Shown: positions 7,819 through 15,645 of the stretch, piece after piece
Position numbering within the stretch: the stretch's first letter is position 1
Layout of the letters: every line of letters begins with the position of its first letter
Source: Pseudomonadota bacterium
Lineage (GTDB): Bacteria; Pseudomonadota; Alphaproteobacteria; Caulobacterales; Caulobacteraceae
NCBI GenBank assembly: GCA_023390245.1
Contig: JAEWDF010000099.1
Span: 1 to 19,335 of the forward strand
Reading direction: 5' to 3'
DNA length: 19,335 nt
The notes under the pieces: model-generated
Databases searched by the model: none
Told to the model about the DNA's origin: nothing
Seen by the model: the letters and a program-made list of their open reading frames with translations, nothing else
Program-made: the position numbers and the translations under genes

Positions 7819-8313
7819 TCAGAACGGGATGTCGTCGTTCAGGTCGTAGCTTTCCTTGGGGCCCGACGGCTTGTTGGCGCCGCCGGTCGAGAAGCCGGAG
7901 GAATAGTCGTCGTCCGAACGGCCGCCGCCGCCATAGCCGCCGCCCTGGCCCGCGCCCTCCGACCGGCCGCCCAGCATGGTCAGCTGGCCATTGAAGCGGC
8001 CCACGACGATCTCGGTCGAATACTTCTCGACGCCCTGCTGGTCGGTGTACTTCCGAGTCTGGAGCTGACCCTCGATATAGATGGTCGAGCCCTTCTTCAG
8101 ATAGTTCTCGACCACCTTGACGATATTGTCGTTGAAGATGACCACGCGGTGCCACTCGGTCTTCTCCTTGCGCTCGCCGGTTGAGCGGTCGCGCCACTGC
8201 TCAGACGTGGCCAGCGAGAGCTGGGCGACCCGGTCGCCGTTGGGCATGGAGCGAATCTCGGGGTCACGCCCCAGGTTGCCGACCAGAATGACCTTGTTGA
8301 CGCTGCCCGCCAT
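7819..8313 (-). CDS. ssb: Single-stranded DNA-binding protein
   Basis: The protein coats single-stranded DNA during replication, repair and recombination and recruits partners through its tail. The start at 8313 (MAGSVNKVILVGNLGRDPE) gives 164 aa and has an AAAGGA RBS. The longer in-frame reading to 8418 adds an unconserved arginine-rich leader. The OB-fold covers about residues 4-112, including the WHRVVIFN strand. A glycine-rich linker follows, and the acidic tip ends DDIPF, the canonical partner-docking peptide. A LexA-type box 130-144 bp upstream suggests SOS induction. In many bacteria ssb lies divergent from uvrA, but no uvrA is present here. A short GACG-GAAA-CGTC hairpin overlaps the stop codon. 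Confidence 0.97.
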   Translation of the reverse strand: MAGSVNKVILVGNLGRDPEIRSMPNGDRVAQLSLATSEQWRDRSTGERKEKTEWHRVVIFNDNIVKVVENYLKKGSTIYIEGQLQTRKYTDQQGVEKYSTEIVVGRFNGQLTMLGGRSEGAGQGGGYGGGGRSDDDYSSGFSTGGANKPSGPKESYDLNDDIPF

Positions 8314-8442
8314 CACGCTTTCCTTTGCTCGGGACCGGCTCGCCGATCCGCCTTTCAGGCTCTTCTCATAGGGCGACGGCGCGCCGCCGCCAGCCGCTTT
8401 CCGATGCACGCGGTGCAAAACTCGTGGATAGAAAGCGGGAAT

Positions 8443-8457
8443 GTTCCAGCTTTGTTC
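8443..8457. promoter_or_regulatory. LexA/SOS box upstream of ssb
   Basis: GTTC-N7-GTTC (8443-8446 and 8454-8457) is the direct-repeat SOS box recognised by alphaproteobacterial LexA. It reads GAAC-N7-GAAC towards ssb. Its place in the 171-bp gap before ssb, a classic SOS gene, supports it. The rest of that gap (8314-8484) holds no ORF I can support. Confidence 0.7.
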
Positions 8458-8484
8458 GCGCCGCGCAAGCCCCTTGGGCCGGCG

Positions 8485-8907
8485 TCACTTCGCTTCCGGC
8501 TCGGCCGCCACCGCGACCGGGCGGCCGGTCTCGTCGCGCTGGATGGCGCCGGGGATGGCCAGACGGCCGTCTCCCGTGCGGGCCAGGGCGAAGAAGCGGC
8601 CGCCGTTCAGCGTCTGGCCGAAACTGACCCCTTCGCGGTCGATGAAGATGTAGCGGCCCTGATAGGCGCCGACGATCTCGCTCTTGGACCCGCCCAGGCG
8701 CAGGAAACGCACGCGCATCTCCTCCAGCCGCGCGGCGCACAGTTCGATCTGCGGCACGTCCTCGGCCAGTTTCTGCAACTGCGGCGCCTCGCCCTCCTGC
8801 TGGGAGACGAAGTAGCAGACGCCGGGCACGAAGGTGAACTTCGGCTCATTGGAGCAGCCCGCCAGCGCGATCGCGCCGAAGGCCGTGACGATCAGGGCGG
8901 CGCGCAT
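8485..8907 (-). CDS. Predicted lipoprotein of unknown function
   Basis: This 140-aa protein has a clear lipoprotein signal: a short hydrophobic stretch followed by LAGC, with lipidated C18 and Ser at +2, so it probably goes to the outer membrane. I do not recognise a named family. The mature part has two further cysteines (VPGVCYF and IELCAARLEEMR), then an amphipathic segment and a YQGRYIFIDREGVSF stretch that looks beta-rich. The start at 8907 overlaps the stop of the upstream gene by one base (TGATG), so the two are almost certainly translationally coupled and may act together at the cell envelope. Confidence 0.75.
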   Translation of the reverse strand: MRAALIVTAFGAIALAGCSNEPKFTFVPGVCYFVSQQEGEAPQLQKLAEDVPQIELCAARLEEMRVRFLRLGGSKSEIVGAYQGRYIFIDREGVSFGQTLNGGRFFALARTGDGRLAIPGAIQRDETGRPVAVAAEPEAK

Positions 8908-9584
8908 CAGTTCAGACCCGGGAATTGGCAGTTGCGATCCTGTTCGGCCAGGGTGCGGAACCGCGTGTTGTCGGAGGATTGCTCGACCCGGCGCGGCACC
9001 AGCCGCAGCGTGGTCTCGCCCCAGCGGCCGTACTGGGCGTCGCCCGGCCGGACGCAGGTGCCCGCATACAGAGCCTGGACGCAGGCGTTCAGGCTCATGC
9101 CGCTGGACAGGACGCGCCATTCCGACCCGGCGTAGCGCAGGCACGGGTTGCCGACGGGCCGCGGCGCGGGCGCGGACGCCGTCGGCTGTTCCGGCAGGGG
9201 CGACGGCCGGGGCTCGACCTCGGTCAGCTCGATCGACGGCAGGGCCGGCGGCGGGGCGAAGGCCGCAGTCGGCGCGGCGGCCAGGGCGCCGGTCTCGTCC
9301 AGCCCCACGTCCAGCGCCTCGGTGGCGACGCCGTTGCGGCGGGCGCAGTCGGACAGGGTCGCCATGCCGACGAACTGGCCGTTGACGAAACAGCGCAGCT
9401 CGCGCGTCGGCTCCAGCGCGGGCGCCTCTGCCAGGTCCACCGTCAACCCGCCCTTGGACGCGGGCGGCGCTTCCGGCGCCTTGTCGTTTCCGCCGGTGAA
9501 GATCAGCGCCAGCACCACGGCGGCGATGATCACCAGGGCGGCGCCGATGGCGATGATGACGCGATTGTCGTTGGGAAGGGCCAT
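8907..9584 (-). CDS. Single-pass membrane protein of unknown function, cysteine-rich C-terminus
   Basis: This is a 225-aa protein with a short polar N-terminus, one transmembrane helix at about residues 9-31, and a periplasmic remainder. The middle (about 105-145) is proline/alanine-rich and low in complexity. The C-terminal part holds several cysteines (NPCLRYAGSEW, LNACVQALYAGTC, DRNCQFPG) that could form disulfides, suggesting a small folded domain tethered to the inner membrane. I do not recognise the family. It is coupled by a one-base stop/start overlap to the downstream lipoprotein. No strong RBS is visible before the ATG. Confidence 0.72.
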   Translation of the reverse strand: MALPNDNRVIIAIGAALVIIAAVVLALIFTGGNDKAPEAPPASKGGLTVDLAEAPALEPTRELRCFVNGQFVGMATLSDCARRNGVATEALDVGLDETGALAAAPTAAFAPPPALPSIELTEVEPRPSPLPEQPTASAPAPRPVGNPCLRYAGSEWRVLSSGMSLNACVQALYAGTCVRPGDAQYGRWGETTLRLVPRRVEQSSDNTRFRTLAEQDRNCQFPGLN

Positions 9585-9610
9585 AGGGGGCTCGCGCGAT
9601 TGGGGCCACC

Positions 9611-9639
9611 AATAACCCCGACCGGGCCGTCGAGGTCAA
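9611..9639 (-). promoter_or_regulatory. Candidate promoter for the membrane protein/lipoprotein pair
   Basis: On the minus strand TTGACC and GTTATT are separated by 17 bp, about 27 bp before the ATG at 9584. The -35 is good and the -10 is weak and does not fit GCTANAWC. It sits in the 78-bp gap after flaEY, the only room for a separate promoter. Confidence 0.3.
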
Positions 9640-9662
9640 CCGCCAAGCGCGGCGCGCGGCGC

Positions 9663-12359
9663 TCAGGCCAGGAGGCGATCCAGCGCGGCCTGGAAATTGG
9701 CCGCCTGCGCCTGGAAGTAGGCGGTCGACCCGCCCTTCCCCGTCTGACTGTTGGTCTGGGTCGAGGTCTGCGGCGCCAGGGAGCGATAGGCCGACCGGAT
9801 CGCCGTCATCGCCTTGGCCAGGGCGTCGATCGTCGCCTTGATCGAGGCCGCGTCGCCCAGGTTCAGGGTGTTCGGCAGGTCCAGGCCGTAGGCCTTGGGT
9901 CCGTCGTCCGCGGTCTTGCCGATGAAGCCGGGCGTCAGGCCCAGCGCCGCCAGCGCGTCCTTGCCCGCCGGGCCGGCCGAGATGACCGCGCCCTGGCGGT
10001 TGGCGGCGGTGGTGATCTGCAGCCGCTGAACGGGCGGTACGACCTTGTTGTCGCTGACGATCTTGGCTTCGAGCTGGCGGCCAGAGGCGGTCATGATCTT
10101 CTTGGCCAGCGTCTCCAGCGTGTCCTTGGCGTCGATCGTCACCGTCACCGGCCGGCCGCCGCCGGCGGGAGAGATGGTGAACTGGTCGCCGACCCGCGCC
10201 GAGGTGGCGACCGTCAGCAGCTTGGAGTCCGCCTGCAGAATCTCGCCCTGGGGCAGGCCCAGCCGGTCCAGAACGCTGGCCCCGCCCGAGGCGATGGTCA
10301 GGCTGGTGGACTTGGCCTGGTCGTTATCCGCGCGCCAGGTCTGATTGTACTCGACCGCGCCCGTGTCCAGATCCAGCCGCGCCAGATAGGCGCGGGTGGG
10401 ATCGGTCTTCTCCGCGCCCGCTTCGCGGTTCGTGCCGGTGACCCAGACCTTGCCGTCCCTGATCTGCACGTCGGCGGCGGTGTCGTTCCCTTCGCCGCCG
10501 AAATAGGTCAGCCGGTCCGAAGCCGAGGCCTGGAGATCGGCGGACAGGCTGGCGACGAAGACGTCCGTCCCGCCGGCGTGGGCGTTGGTCGTCACGCCGA
10601 TGTCCAGCGCGGGATTGTCGGTCTGGCCGGTCACCACGACCTTGCCGTTCTCCACGGCGATGCCGGCGACCTCGCCGCTGGCCAGCCCCAGGTCGCGGGT
10701 CGAGGCCAGAGCGGGTATCCCCTCGGCGTCCAGGGTGAAGCGGCGCACCATCAGCCGCCCGTTCTCGACGCCGGCGGTGTAGAGGTCCGAGCCCGACACC
10801 GTCATGGCCTGGACCGAATCGTTGCCGATAGTGCCGAACTGCAGGGTGGAGACGCTGACGCCCACGGTCGGGCCGATGACCGTCAGCGGCTGCTCCTTGA
10901 AGGTCTGCAGATAGCTGTCCCAGCCGCCCAGGGCGACGGTTCCCGGCATGGCCGACTGCGACCGGCCCGCGACATAGATGGTCCCGTCGGCGCCGAAGCC
11001 GACCTCCGTGGCCTCGTCGGCCGCCTTGGCCCCGCGCCGCTGGGTCCACAGTTCCTTGCCGTCGGCGTCGAACAGGGTGACGAAGCTGTCGGCCGTGGTC
11101 GCGCTGTCGCCGCTCTTGCCCGGCTCCAGCGCGCCGGTGACCGAGCCGGCCAGCGCCACCCGCCCGTCGTCGTCGATGGCGATGGCGAAGCCGCTGGCGC
11201 TGGAGGCCGCTCCCAGCAGCTTGGTCTGCATCAGATTGCCGGCTGAATCGTACTTCAGCAGGGCCACGTCGCGCGTCCCCTTGATCGGCTGGTTGGGATC
11301 GCCCGAGGCCAGGTCGGCGACGACCCACACCGATCCGTCGGGCGCGACGGCGCTGGCGCGCACGGCCTCGACACCGTCCGGCAGAGCGCTGCGTCCCACC
11401 TGTCCTTCCACCCAGAAGGCGTCGCTGACGCCGGCCTGGGCCTGGGGCGCATCGCCCCCGTCCACCTGGAACTTCAGCAATTGGGCGGCGCTGCCCGCGC
11501 CCACGCCCTGGGTCACATAGACGGCGTCGGAGGTGTCAACGGCGGCGAAGCTGATGGTCTCAGCGGTCGCCCCGGAAACCCTCAGGGCCCATTGGTCCGG
11601 ACCGGACGGCAGGGTGACGGTCTTGTCGCCGACCTTGACGGTCTTCGCCTCGGCGGCGATCAGCTGGCGGCCCATGCGGGTTCCCACGCCGGCGGTCTCC
11701 AGCTTGCCGTTCATATAGGCGATGACGTTGTCCATCGTCCGTTCGGTCGCGCCCATCTCGGACAGGTCGAAGTCGATCGTCTGGCTCTGCTGGCCGATGC
11801 CGACGGTCATGCGGAAGCGCACATCGCCCTGGAAGGCCTCCACCGCCTGGGACGGATCGCCGTCGTGGATCGCCTTGGTGACGAAGGTGGTCTGGGCCTT
11901 CTCCAGCGCAAAGCCGGTCTTGACCGTGCTGGAGGTCACGCCCTGCACGACCCGGACATCCTGGAAGGCGGCGGTCTTCAGATAGTCGGAAATCTCGGCC
12001 AGGCCGGAGGCGAAACGGCGGTTCAGCTGGGCCGATTCCAGGCTGCTCAGCCCCTTGGTGTTGGCGCGGTCCGCCAGGGCGCTCAACGAATTGAGGCCTT
12101 GATACAGGGCGAACAGCTTGCGGTAATCGGCCGAGGCGCCGGCCAGGTCGACATCGACCGCCGATTCATTGATCAGGCGCCGTCCCGCCAACGCCGCGCG
12201 CACCATGTCGCTGGCCTTCGGCGCGGTCGCCGTCGAGCTCCAGGGCGCGGTGGGCTGGGTTTTCTTGGTCGCGCCCAGGCTGTTCGTCGTCGTTCCCAGC
12301 AGGGACGACGTGTCGGTCGTGACGCCGTACAGGCCCAGCAGATAGCTGTTGTTGATCAT
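9663..12359 (-). CDS. flaEY: FlaEY-like flagellar protein
   Basis: This 898-aa protein matches what I know of Caulobacter FlaEY (once called FlaE and FlaY), which is encoded beside the flagellins and is needed for normal filament formation; its mechanism is not clear to me. The N-terminal region (about 60-160) is helical and resembles flagellin-type proteins. The middle (about 310-690) contains repeated beta-propeller (SBBP-like) units such as GTRDVALLKYDSAGN, DSFVTLFDADGKELWTQ and TDVFVASLSADL. After that a stretch with VTVTIDAKDTLETLAKKI resembles the flagellin/FliD IN motif. The C-terminus is helical and Gln/Ala-rich, as in axial proteins. There is no signal peptide, consistent with a cytosolic or type-III-exported protein. 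It follows the divergent flagellin by 58 bp and is probably in its operon. Confidence 0.82.
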   Translation of the reverse strand: MINNSYLLGLYGVTTDTSSLLGTTTNSLGATKKTQPTAPWSSTATAPKASDMVRAALAGRRLINESAVDVDLAGASADYRKLFALYQGLNSLSALADRANTKGLSSLESAQLNRRFASGLAEISDYLKTAAFQDVRVVQGVTSSTVKTGFALEKAQTTFVTKAIHDGDPSQAVEAFQGDVRFRMTVGIGQQSQTIDFDLSEMGATERTMDNVIAYMNGKLETAGVGTRMGRQLIAAEAKTVKVGDKTVTLPSGPDQWALRVSGATAETISFAAVDTSDAVYVTQGVGAGSAAQLLKFQVDGGDAPQAQAGVSDAFWVEGQVGRSALPDGVEAVRASAVAPDGSVWVVADLASGDPNQPIKGTRDVALLKYDSAGNLMQTKLLGAASSASGFAIAIDDDGRVALAGSVTGALEPGKSGDSATTADSFVTLFDADGKELWTQRRGAKAADEATEVGFGADGTIYVAGRSQSAMPGTVALGGWDSYLQTFKEQPLTVIGPTVGVSVSTLQFGTIGNDSVQAMTVSGSDLYTAGVENGRLMVRRFTLDAEGIPALASTRDLGLASGEVAGIAVENGKVVVTGQTDNPALDIGVTTNAHAGGTDVFVASLSADLQASASDRLTYFGGEGNDTAADVQIRDGKVWVTGTNREAGAEKTDPTRAYLARLDLDTGAVEYNQTWRADNDQAKSTSLTIASGGASVLDRLGLPQGEILQADSKLLTVATSARVGDQFTISPAGGGRPVTVTIDAKDTLETLAKKIMTASGRQLEAKIVSDNKVVPPVQRLQITTAANRQGAVISAGPAGKDALAALGLTPGFIGKTADDGPKAYGLDLPNTLNLGDAASIKATIDALAKAMTAIRSAYRSLAPQTSTQTNSQTGKGGSTAYFQAQAANFQAALDRLLA

Positions 12360-12417
12360 GACGCGGCTCCGCCGGCCAAGCTTGAAGCCGCGCCCTCTAA
12401 CGAAGGCTTAAGTCCCG

Positions 12418-13269
12418 TCAGTTCTGGAACAGCGACAGGATGATCTGCGGCGCCTGGTTGGCGATCGACAGCGCCTGCACGCCCAGTTGCTGCTGCACCT
12501 GCAAGGCCTGCAGGCGGGCGCTTTCCCGCGCCAGGTCCGCGTCCACCAGGTTGCCGATGCCGCTTTCCAGCGCGTCGGACAGCTTGCCGACATAGGTGGT
12601 GTGGCGCTCGATCTGCTTGGCTTCGGCGCCCAGGGCCGCCAGGCGTTCGCCCACGGTCGCCAGGGCGGCGTCCACCCGCGTCAGGGCCGCGGTGGCGTTG
12701 GCCTCGCTCGTCAGATCGGGCGCGGCGACCACCGGCGGGCCGGCGTCGGCGGCCAGGCCGAGCCCGGCCAAAGTCAGATCCTGGCGGTTCAAGGAGATCG
12801 TCTCCGCGCCGTCGGCGCTGGCCAGGAAGTCGAGCGCCGTGGCGGAGGCGCCGTCCAGGATGTTCGCGCCGTCGAACACCGCATTGTCGGCAAAGGACTG
12901 GATCGACTTCAGCAGCGACTGGAACTCGTCATTGTAGGACGCCCGCGTCGCGGCGGTGGCGCTGGGGTCGGCGGCGGCGGTCGCCTTCTGCTTCAGCTCC
13001 AGCATGATGTCCGAGATCTGCTCGCCCGCGGCCAGCGACACGTCGGCGATCGAGGTCGCGCGGTTCAGGCTGGTCGTGACCGCCTCCAGCGACCCCTTGT
13101 CGGCGCGCTGGCCCTGGGCCACCGCCCAGACCGCCGCATTGTCCTTGGCGCCCTGCACCTTCAGGCCGGTGTTGACCCGGCCCTGCGTCGCGGCGAGCTG
13201 GTCGTTCGTCCGATTGAGATTCTGCAGCGCCACGAGCGCCGAGGCGTTGGTGTGAATGCTGGTGGTCAT
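12418..13269 (-). CDS. Divergent flagellin (FljJ-like position)
   Basis: This is a 283-aa flagellin with the conserved N-terminal D0/D1 pattern (SIHTNASALVALQNLNRTNDQL..TQGRVNTGLKV) and C-terminal D1/D0 pattern (SGIGNLVDADLARESARLQALQVQQQLG, split by eye into helices). The variable middle (about 150-195) is short, as in other Caulobacterales flagellins. It differs clearly from flagellins A-D: AKDNAAVWAVAQGQRA replaces AKDNGAIFAIAT, and the tail ends ILSLFQN rather than LFR. It also lacks their hairpin leader and AAAATGG start context. Its place next to flaEY matches Caulobacter fljJ, but I cannot confirm orthology. The RBS is weak. A CtrA-like half-site lies about 60 bp upstream. Confidence 0.93.
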   Translation of the reverse strand: MTTSIHTNASALVALQNLNRTNDQLAATQGRVNTGLKVQGAKDNAAVWAVAQGQRADKGSLEAVTTSLNRATSIADVSLAAGEQISDIMLELKQKATAAADPSATAATRASYNDEFQSLLKSIQSFADNAVFDGANILDGASATALDFLASADGAETISLNRQDLTLAGLGLAADAGPPVVAAPDLTSEANATAALTRVDAALATVGERLAALGAEAKQIERHTTYVGKLSDALESGIGNLVDADLARESARLQALQVQQQLGVQALSIANQAPQIILSLFQN

Positions 13270-13326
13270 GGCTTCGAGCCCCGGGACTTCTGTTTGGGCC
13301 AGGATAAACCATGAGTCGGTATGCGT

Positions 13327-13334
13327 ATGGTTAA
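13327..13334 (-). promoter_or_regulatory. Possible CtrA half-site upstream of the divergent flagellin
   Basis: TTAACCAT on the minus strand resembles a half of the CtrA box (TTAA-N7-TTAA). The second half reads CATA, so it is incomplete. It lies in the 134-bp gap between flaG and the divergent flagellin, which holds no other gene. Six-base inverted repeats (AACCAT/ATGGTT) surround it. Confidence 0.3.
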
Positions 13335-13403
13335 CGCGCCGGAAACCATGATCGCGCCGCGCGGCGGAGGCCGGCGACGGGAAAAACGTCCGGGTCGCGC
13401 CGA

Positions 13404-13676
13404 TCAGACGCTGGTGTCGATCACCTTGCCGCCGCGATAGGTCGGATCGGCCTTCAGCCGCTCCACTTCCTCGCGGGGAAGCTGCCGGATCACTTCGCCA
13501 GTGACGCGGTCCAGAATCTTGTAGATGAAGCGTCCCCGACCGGTCGCCTCGATGATCAGCCGCAGACGGCTGGGATCGTCGCGGTCGTCGGCCGGTGGCG
13601 CGGGCGGCGCGACGGGCGCGGGATCGACGGGCGACGGCGGCGGTACGCTGGTTACACTCGCGACATGGTTGGACAT
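13404..13676 (-). CDS. flaG: FlaG-family flagellar protein
   Basis: This is a 90-aa protein with a proline-rich, probably unstructured N-terminus (about residues 8-32) and a C-terminal domain carrying FIYKILDRVTGEVIRQLPREEVERL. This is the FlaG signature, in which a short beta-hairpin is followed by E-V-I-R-Q-(I/L)-P. FlaG proteins are associated with filament length control in several bacteria; the role here is inferred from the motif and from its place between flagellins. The predicted start has a GGAG only two bases before the ATG, and a 7-bp GC hairpin ends 8 nt upstream, so initiation may be structure-dependent or the start slightly wrong. Confidence 0.75.
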   Translation of the reverse strand: MSNHVASVTSVPPPSPVDPAPVAPPAPPADDRDDPSRLRLIIEATGRGRFIYKILDRVTGEVIRQLPREEVERLKADPTYRGGKVIDTSV

Positions 13677-13684
13677 GGCTCCAG

Positions 13685-13702
13685 GCGCGGCGAAGGCCGC
13701 GC
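13685..13702 (-). promoter_or_regulatory. Hairpin just upstream of flaG start
   Basis: GCGCGGC and GCCGCGC pair around a CTTC loop (minus-strand reading), ending 8 nt before the flaG ATG. It could partly occlude ribosome access or act as an intercistronic stem after the flagellin D terminator. Confidence 0.4.
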
Positions 13703-13719
13703 TCCTCTAGGACGGGAGT

Positions 13720-13747
13720 CGGCCGGACGGTCGGAACCGTCCGGCCG
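13720..13747 (-). terminator. Strong hairpin after flagellin D
   Basis: CGGCCGGACGGT and ACCGTCCGGCCG form a perfect 12-bp stem closed by a TCCG tetraloop (UNCG type), starting 6 nt after the flagellin D stop. No long T-run follows. It is the strongest candidate 3' end of the flagellin transcript, or an mRNA-stabilising stem. Confidence 0.65.
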
Positions 13748-13753
13748 CGCCCC

Positions 13754-14584
13754 TTAGCGGAACAGGCCGAGCAGGATCGAGCTCGACGAGTTGGCGATCG
13801 ACAGCGCCTGCACGCCCAGCTGCTGCTTGGTCTGCAGGGCCGTCAGGCGGGCGCTTTCCTTGGCCAGGTCCGCATCCACCAGGTTTCCGATGCCGGATTC
13901 CAAGGCGTCCTGGAGCTTGCCGACGAAGGAGATGGTGCGACCCACCGACTTGGACTGTGTGCCCAGCGTCGCCAGATCAGCGGTCATGGCCTTGATGGCC
14001 GCGTCCACATTGGTCGCGAAGGCGGCCGCCTCAGTGGCGTCGGCCGGCGCGGACGCCGCCGTCGTCACATCGGTGATCGCATCCTCGGCGGCCTTGTCCA
14101 CCGTACCGAAGCCGATCTGGTAGGTGTTGCCGGTGGACGCCGTCGAAGTCGTGACGGTCGTCGCGTCTTCAGTGTTCCACAGGTTCACGCCGTCGAAGGT
14201 CGCGCCTTTCAGCGCGGCGTCGACTTCTTTGCCCAAGGCGTTCCAGTCGGCCAGGTAGGCCGCTTGGGCGTCGCCGGTCGAAGAGGCGATGTTGACCGCC
14301 AGGGCCTTCATCTCCTCCAGCGCGGCGACGGCCGTGTCGCCCGCGGCCAGGGCGACGTCGATGATCGACTGGCCCCGTTGCAGCGAGTTCCGGACCGCGT
14401 CCTGGGCGCCCATGGCGGCGCGTTGGCTGGTGGCGATGGCGAAGATCGCGCCATTGTCCTTCGCCGACGACACCTTCATGCCGGTGTTGATGCGATTCTG
14501 CGTCGTTTCCAGCTGGGCGTTGGTCTTGTTCAGGTTCTGCAGCGCAATGGCCGCGCCATAGTTGGTGTTGATGCTGTTCGCCAT
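13754..14584 (-). CDS. Flagellin D
   Basis: This is a filament subunit of 276 aa, exported through the flagellar type III route and polymerised at the filament tip. The N-terminal helices (SINTNYGAAIALQNLNKTN, TQNRINTGMKV) and C-terminal helices (SGIGNLVDADLAKESARL, QLGVQALSIANSS) are conserved. The middle (about 140-200) is variable, with WNTEDATTVTTSTASTGNTY. It is most similar to flagellin C, with which it shares the ILLGLFR/VLLGLFR end and KESARL, and the two also share third-position choices in their 3' halves. An AAGGAG RBS lies 7 nt before the ATG. It is preceded by the four-hairpin leader but by no good sigma-54 promoter, so it is probably read through from flagellin B or C. A strong terminator follows. 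Confidence 0.96.
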   Translation of the reverse strand: MANSINTNYGAAIALQNLNKTNAQLETTQNRINTGMKVSSAKDNGAIFAIATSQRAAMGAQDAVRNSLQRGQSIIDVALAAGDTAVAALEEMKALAVNIASSTGDAQAAYLADWNALGKEVDAALKGATFDGVNLWNTEDATTVTTSTASTGNTYQIGFGTVDKAAEDAITDVTTAASAPADATEAAAFATNVDAAIKAMTADLATLGTQSKSVGRTISFVGKLQDALESGIGNLVDADLAKESARLTALQTKQQLGVQALSIANSSSSILLGLFR

Positions 14585-14648
14585 TTTGGCGCTCCTTGTT
14601 CACTTCGTGAGGGACGCCGGCGTTTTGCCGGCGAGAGCATTTTGCTCT
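14579..14648 (-). promoter_or_regulatory. Structured 5' leader of flagellin D
   Basis: Four successive hairpins occur in minus-strand order. The first is AGAGCA-AAA-TGCTCT (14634-14648). The second is CGCCGGC-AAAAC-GCCGGCG (14615-14633), the third TCAC-GAA-GTGA (14600-14610). The fourth is CGCCA-AAA-TGGCG (14579-14591), which contains the ATG. The AAGGAG RBS lies between the third and fourth. The arrangement is shared with flagellins A-C. Confidence 0.7.
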
Positions 14649-14698
14649 GGGGTCAAGGCCAACGGCCCGGCCGCCGGGGCGACCGGGCCTTCCGGGCC

Positions 14699-15505
14699 TT
14701 AGCGGAACAGGCCGAGCAGGACCGAGCTCGACGAGTTGGCGATCGACAGCGCCTGCACGCCCAGCTGCTGCTTGGTTTGCAGGGCGGTCAGGCGGGCGCT
14801 TTCCTTGGCCAGGTCGGCGTCCACCAGGTTGCCGATGCCGGCCTCCAGGGCGTCCTGGAGCTTGTTGACGAAGGTGATCTGGCGACCGACCGACTTGGAC
14901 TGGGTGCCCAGGGTGGCCAGGCTGTCCGTGACCGTCTTCAGCGCGGCGTCGACGTTGGTCACGGTGGCGTTGGCCGCCGTGATCGCGCCGGTGTTCACCG
15001 CAGCGATGGTGGCGCCGGTGGAGATGTTGGTCGCGAAGCCAACGCCGTAGGTGCCGCCCGAGGTGTTGGTCGTCAGATTGGTGACGCCCGCGGTGGCCCA
15101 CAGGTTCACGCCGTCGAAGGTGGCGCCCGACAGAGCGGAGGCCACTTCCTTGCCCAGGGCGTTGTAGTCGGCCAGATAGGCCGTCTGGGCGTCGCCGGTC
15201 GAGGAGGCGATGTTGACCGCGAGGGCCTTCATCTCCTCCAGAGCCGAGGTGGCGGTGTCGCCCGCCGCCAGGGCGACGTCGATGATCGACTGACCCCGTT
15301 GCAGCGAGTTCTTGACCGCGTCCTGGGCGCCCATGTTGGCGCGCTGGCTGGTGGCGATGGCGAAGATGGCGCCATTGTCCTTCGCCGACGACACCTTCAT
15401 GCCGGTGTTGACGCGGTTCTGCGTCGTTTCCAGCTGGGCGTTGGTCTTGTTCAGGTTCTGCAGCGCGATGGCCGCGCCGTAGTTGGTGTTGATGCTGTTC
15501 GCCAT
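14699..15505 (-). CDS. Flagellin C
   Basis: This is a flagellin of 268 aa, slightly shorter than D because of the middle region (about 145-185, WATAGVTNLTTNTSGGTYG). The N-terminal 55 residues match flagellin D except for one Ile/Val difference, and the C-terminal 60 are also nearly the same (SSSVLLGLFR end). The promoter position that is clear in A and B has no TGGC/TTGC pair here, so transcription probably comes from the flagellin B promoter. The stop is 114 bp before the next ATG. The RBS is AAGGAG, followed by the AAAATGG start context. The product would co-assemble with the other flagellins; which part of the filament it forms cannot be told from sequence. Confidence 0.96.
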   Translation of the reverse strand: MANSINTNYGAAIALQNLNKTNAQLETTQNRVNTGMKVSSAKDNGAIFAIATSQRANMGAQDAVKNSLQRGQSIIDVALAAGDTATSALEEMKALAVNIASSTGDAQTAYLADYNALGKEVASALSGATFDGVNLWATAGVTNLTTNTSGGTYGVGFATNISTGATIAAVNTGAITAANATVTNVDAALKTVTDSLATLGTQSKSVGRQITFVNKLQDALEAGIGNLVDADLAKESARLTALQTKQQLGVQALSIANSSSSVLLGLFR

Positions 15506-15568
15506 TTTGGCGCTCCTTGTTCACTTCTTGAGGATCGCCGGCGTTTTGCCGACGCGAGCGTTTTGCTC
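15500..15568 (-). promoter_or_regulatory. Structured 5' leader of flagellin C
   Basis: In minus-strand order: GAGC-AAAAC-GCTC (15556-15568); CGTCGGC-AAAAC-GCCGGCG (15536-15554), where one pair is a G.T wobble; a decayed third stem (TCA-AGAAG-TGA); and the start-codon hairpin CGCCA-AAA-TGGCG (15500-15512). The layout matches the other three leaders. Confidence 0.68.
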
Positions 15569-15645
15569 TGGGTTGGAGACCGGCGGACCGGACTCCGGTT
15601 AACAGGCCTTGGCGCGCCCGGCGGGCCGGACGCGACCTCCGGGCC

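Noticed and set aside
8925..11246. 773-codon open frame on the plus strand opposite flaEY
   Set aside because: The composition (Gly, Arg, Gln, Ala, His) is that of an antisense shadow and no domain is visible; flaEY on the other strand has clear structure.
15597..15604. GTTAAC palindrome between flagellins B and C as a CtrA site
   Set aside because: It has only one TTAA core with no second half at the right distance; chance is likely.
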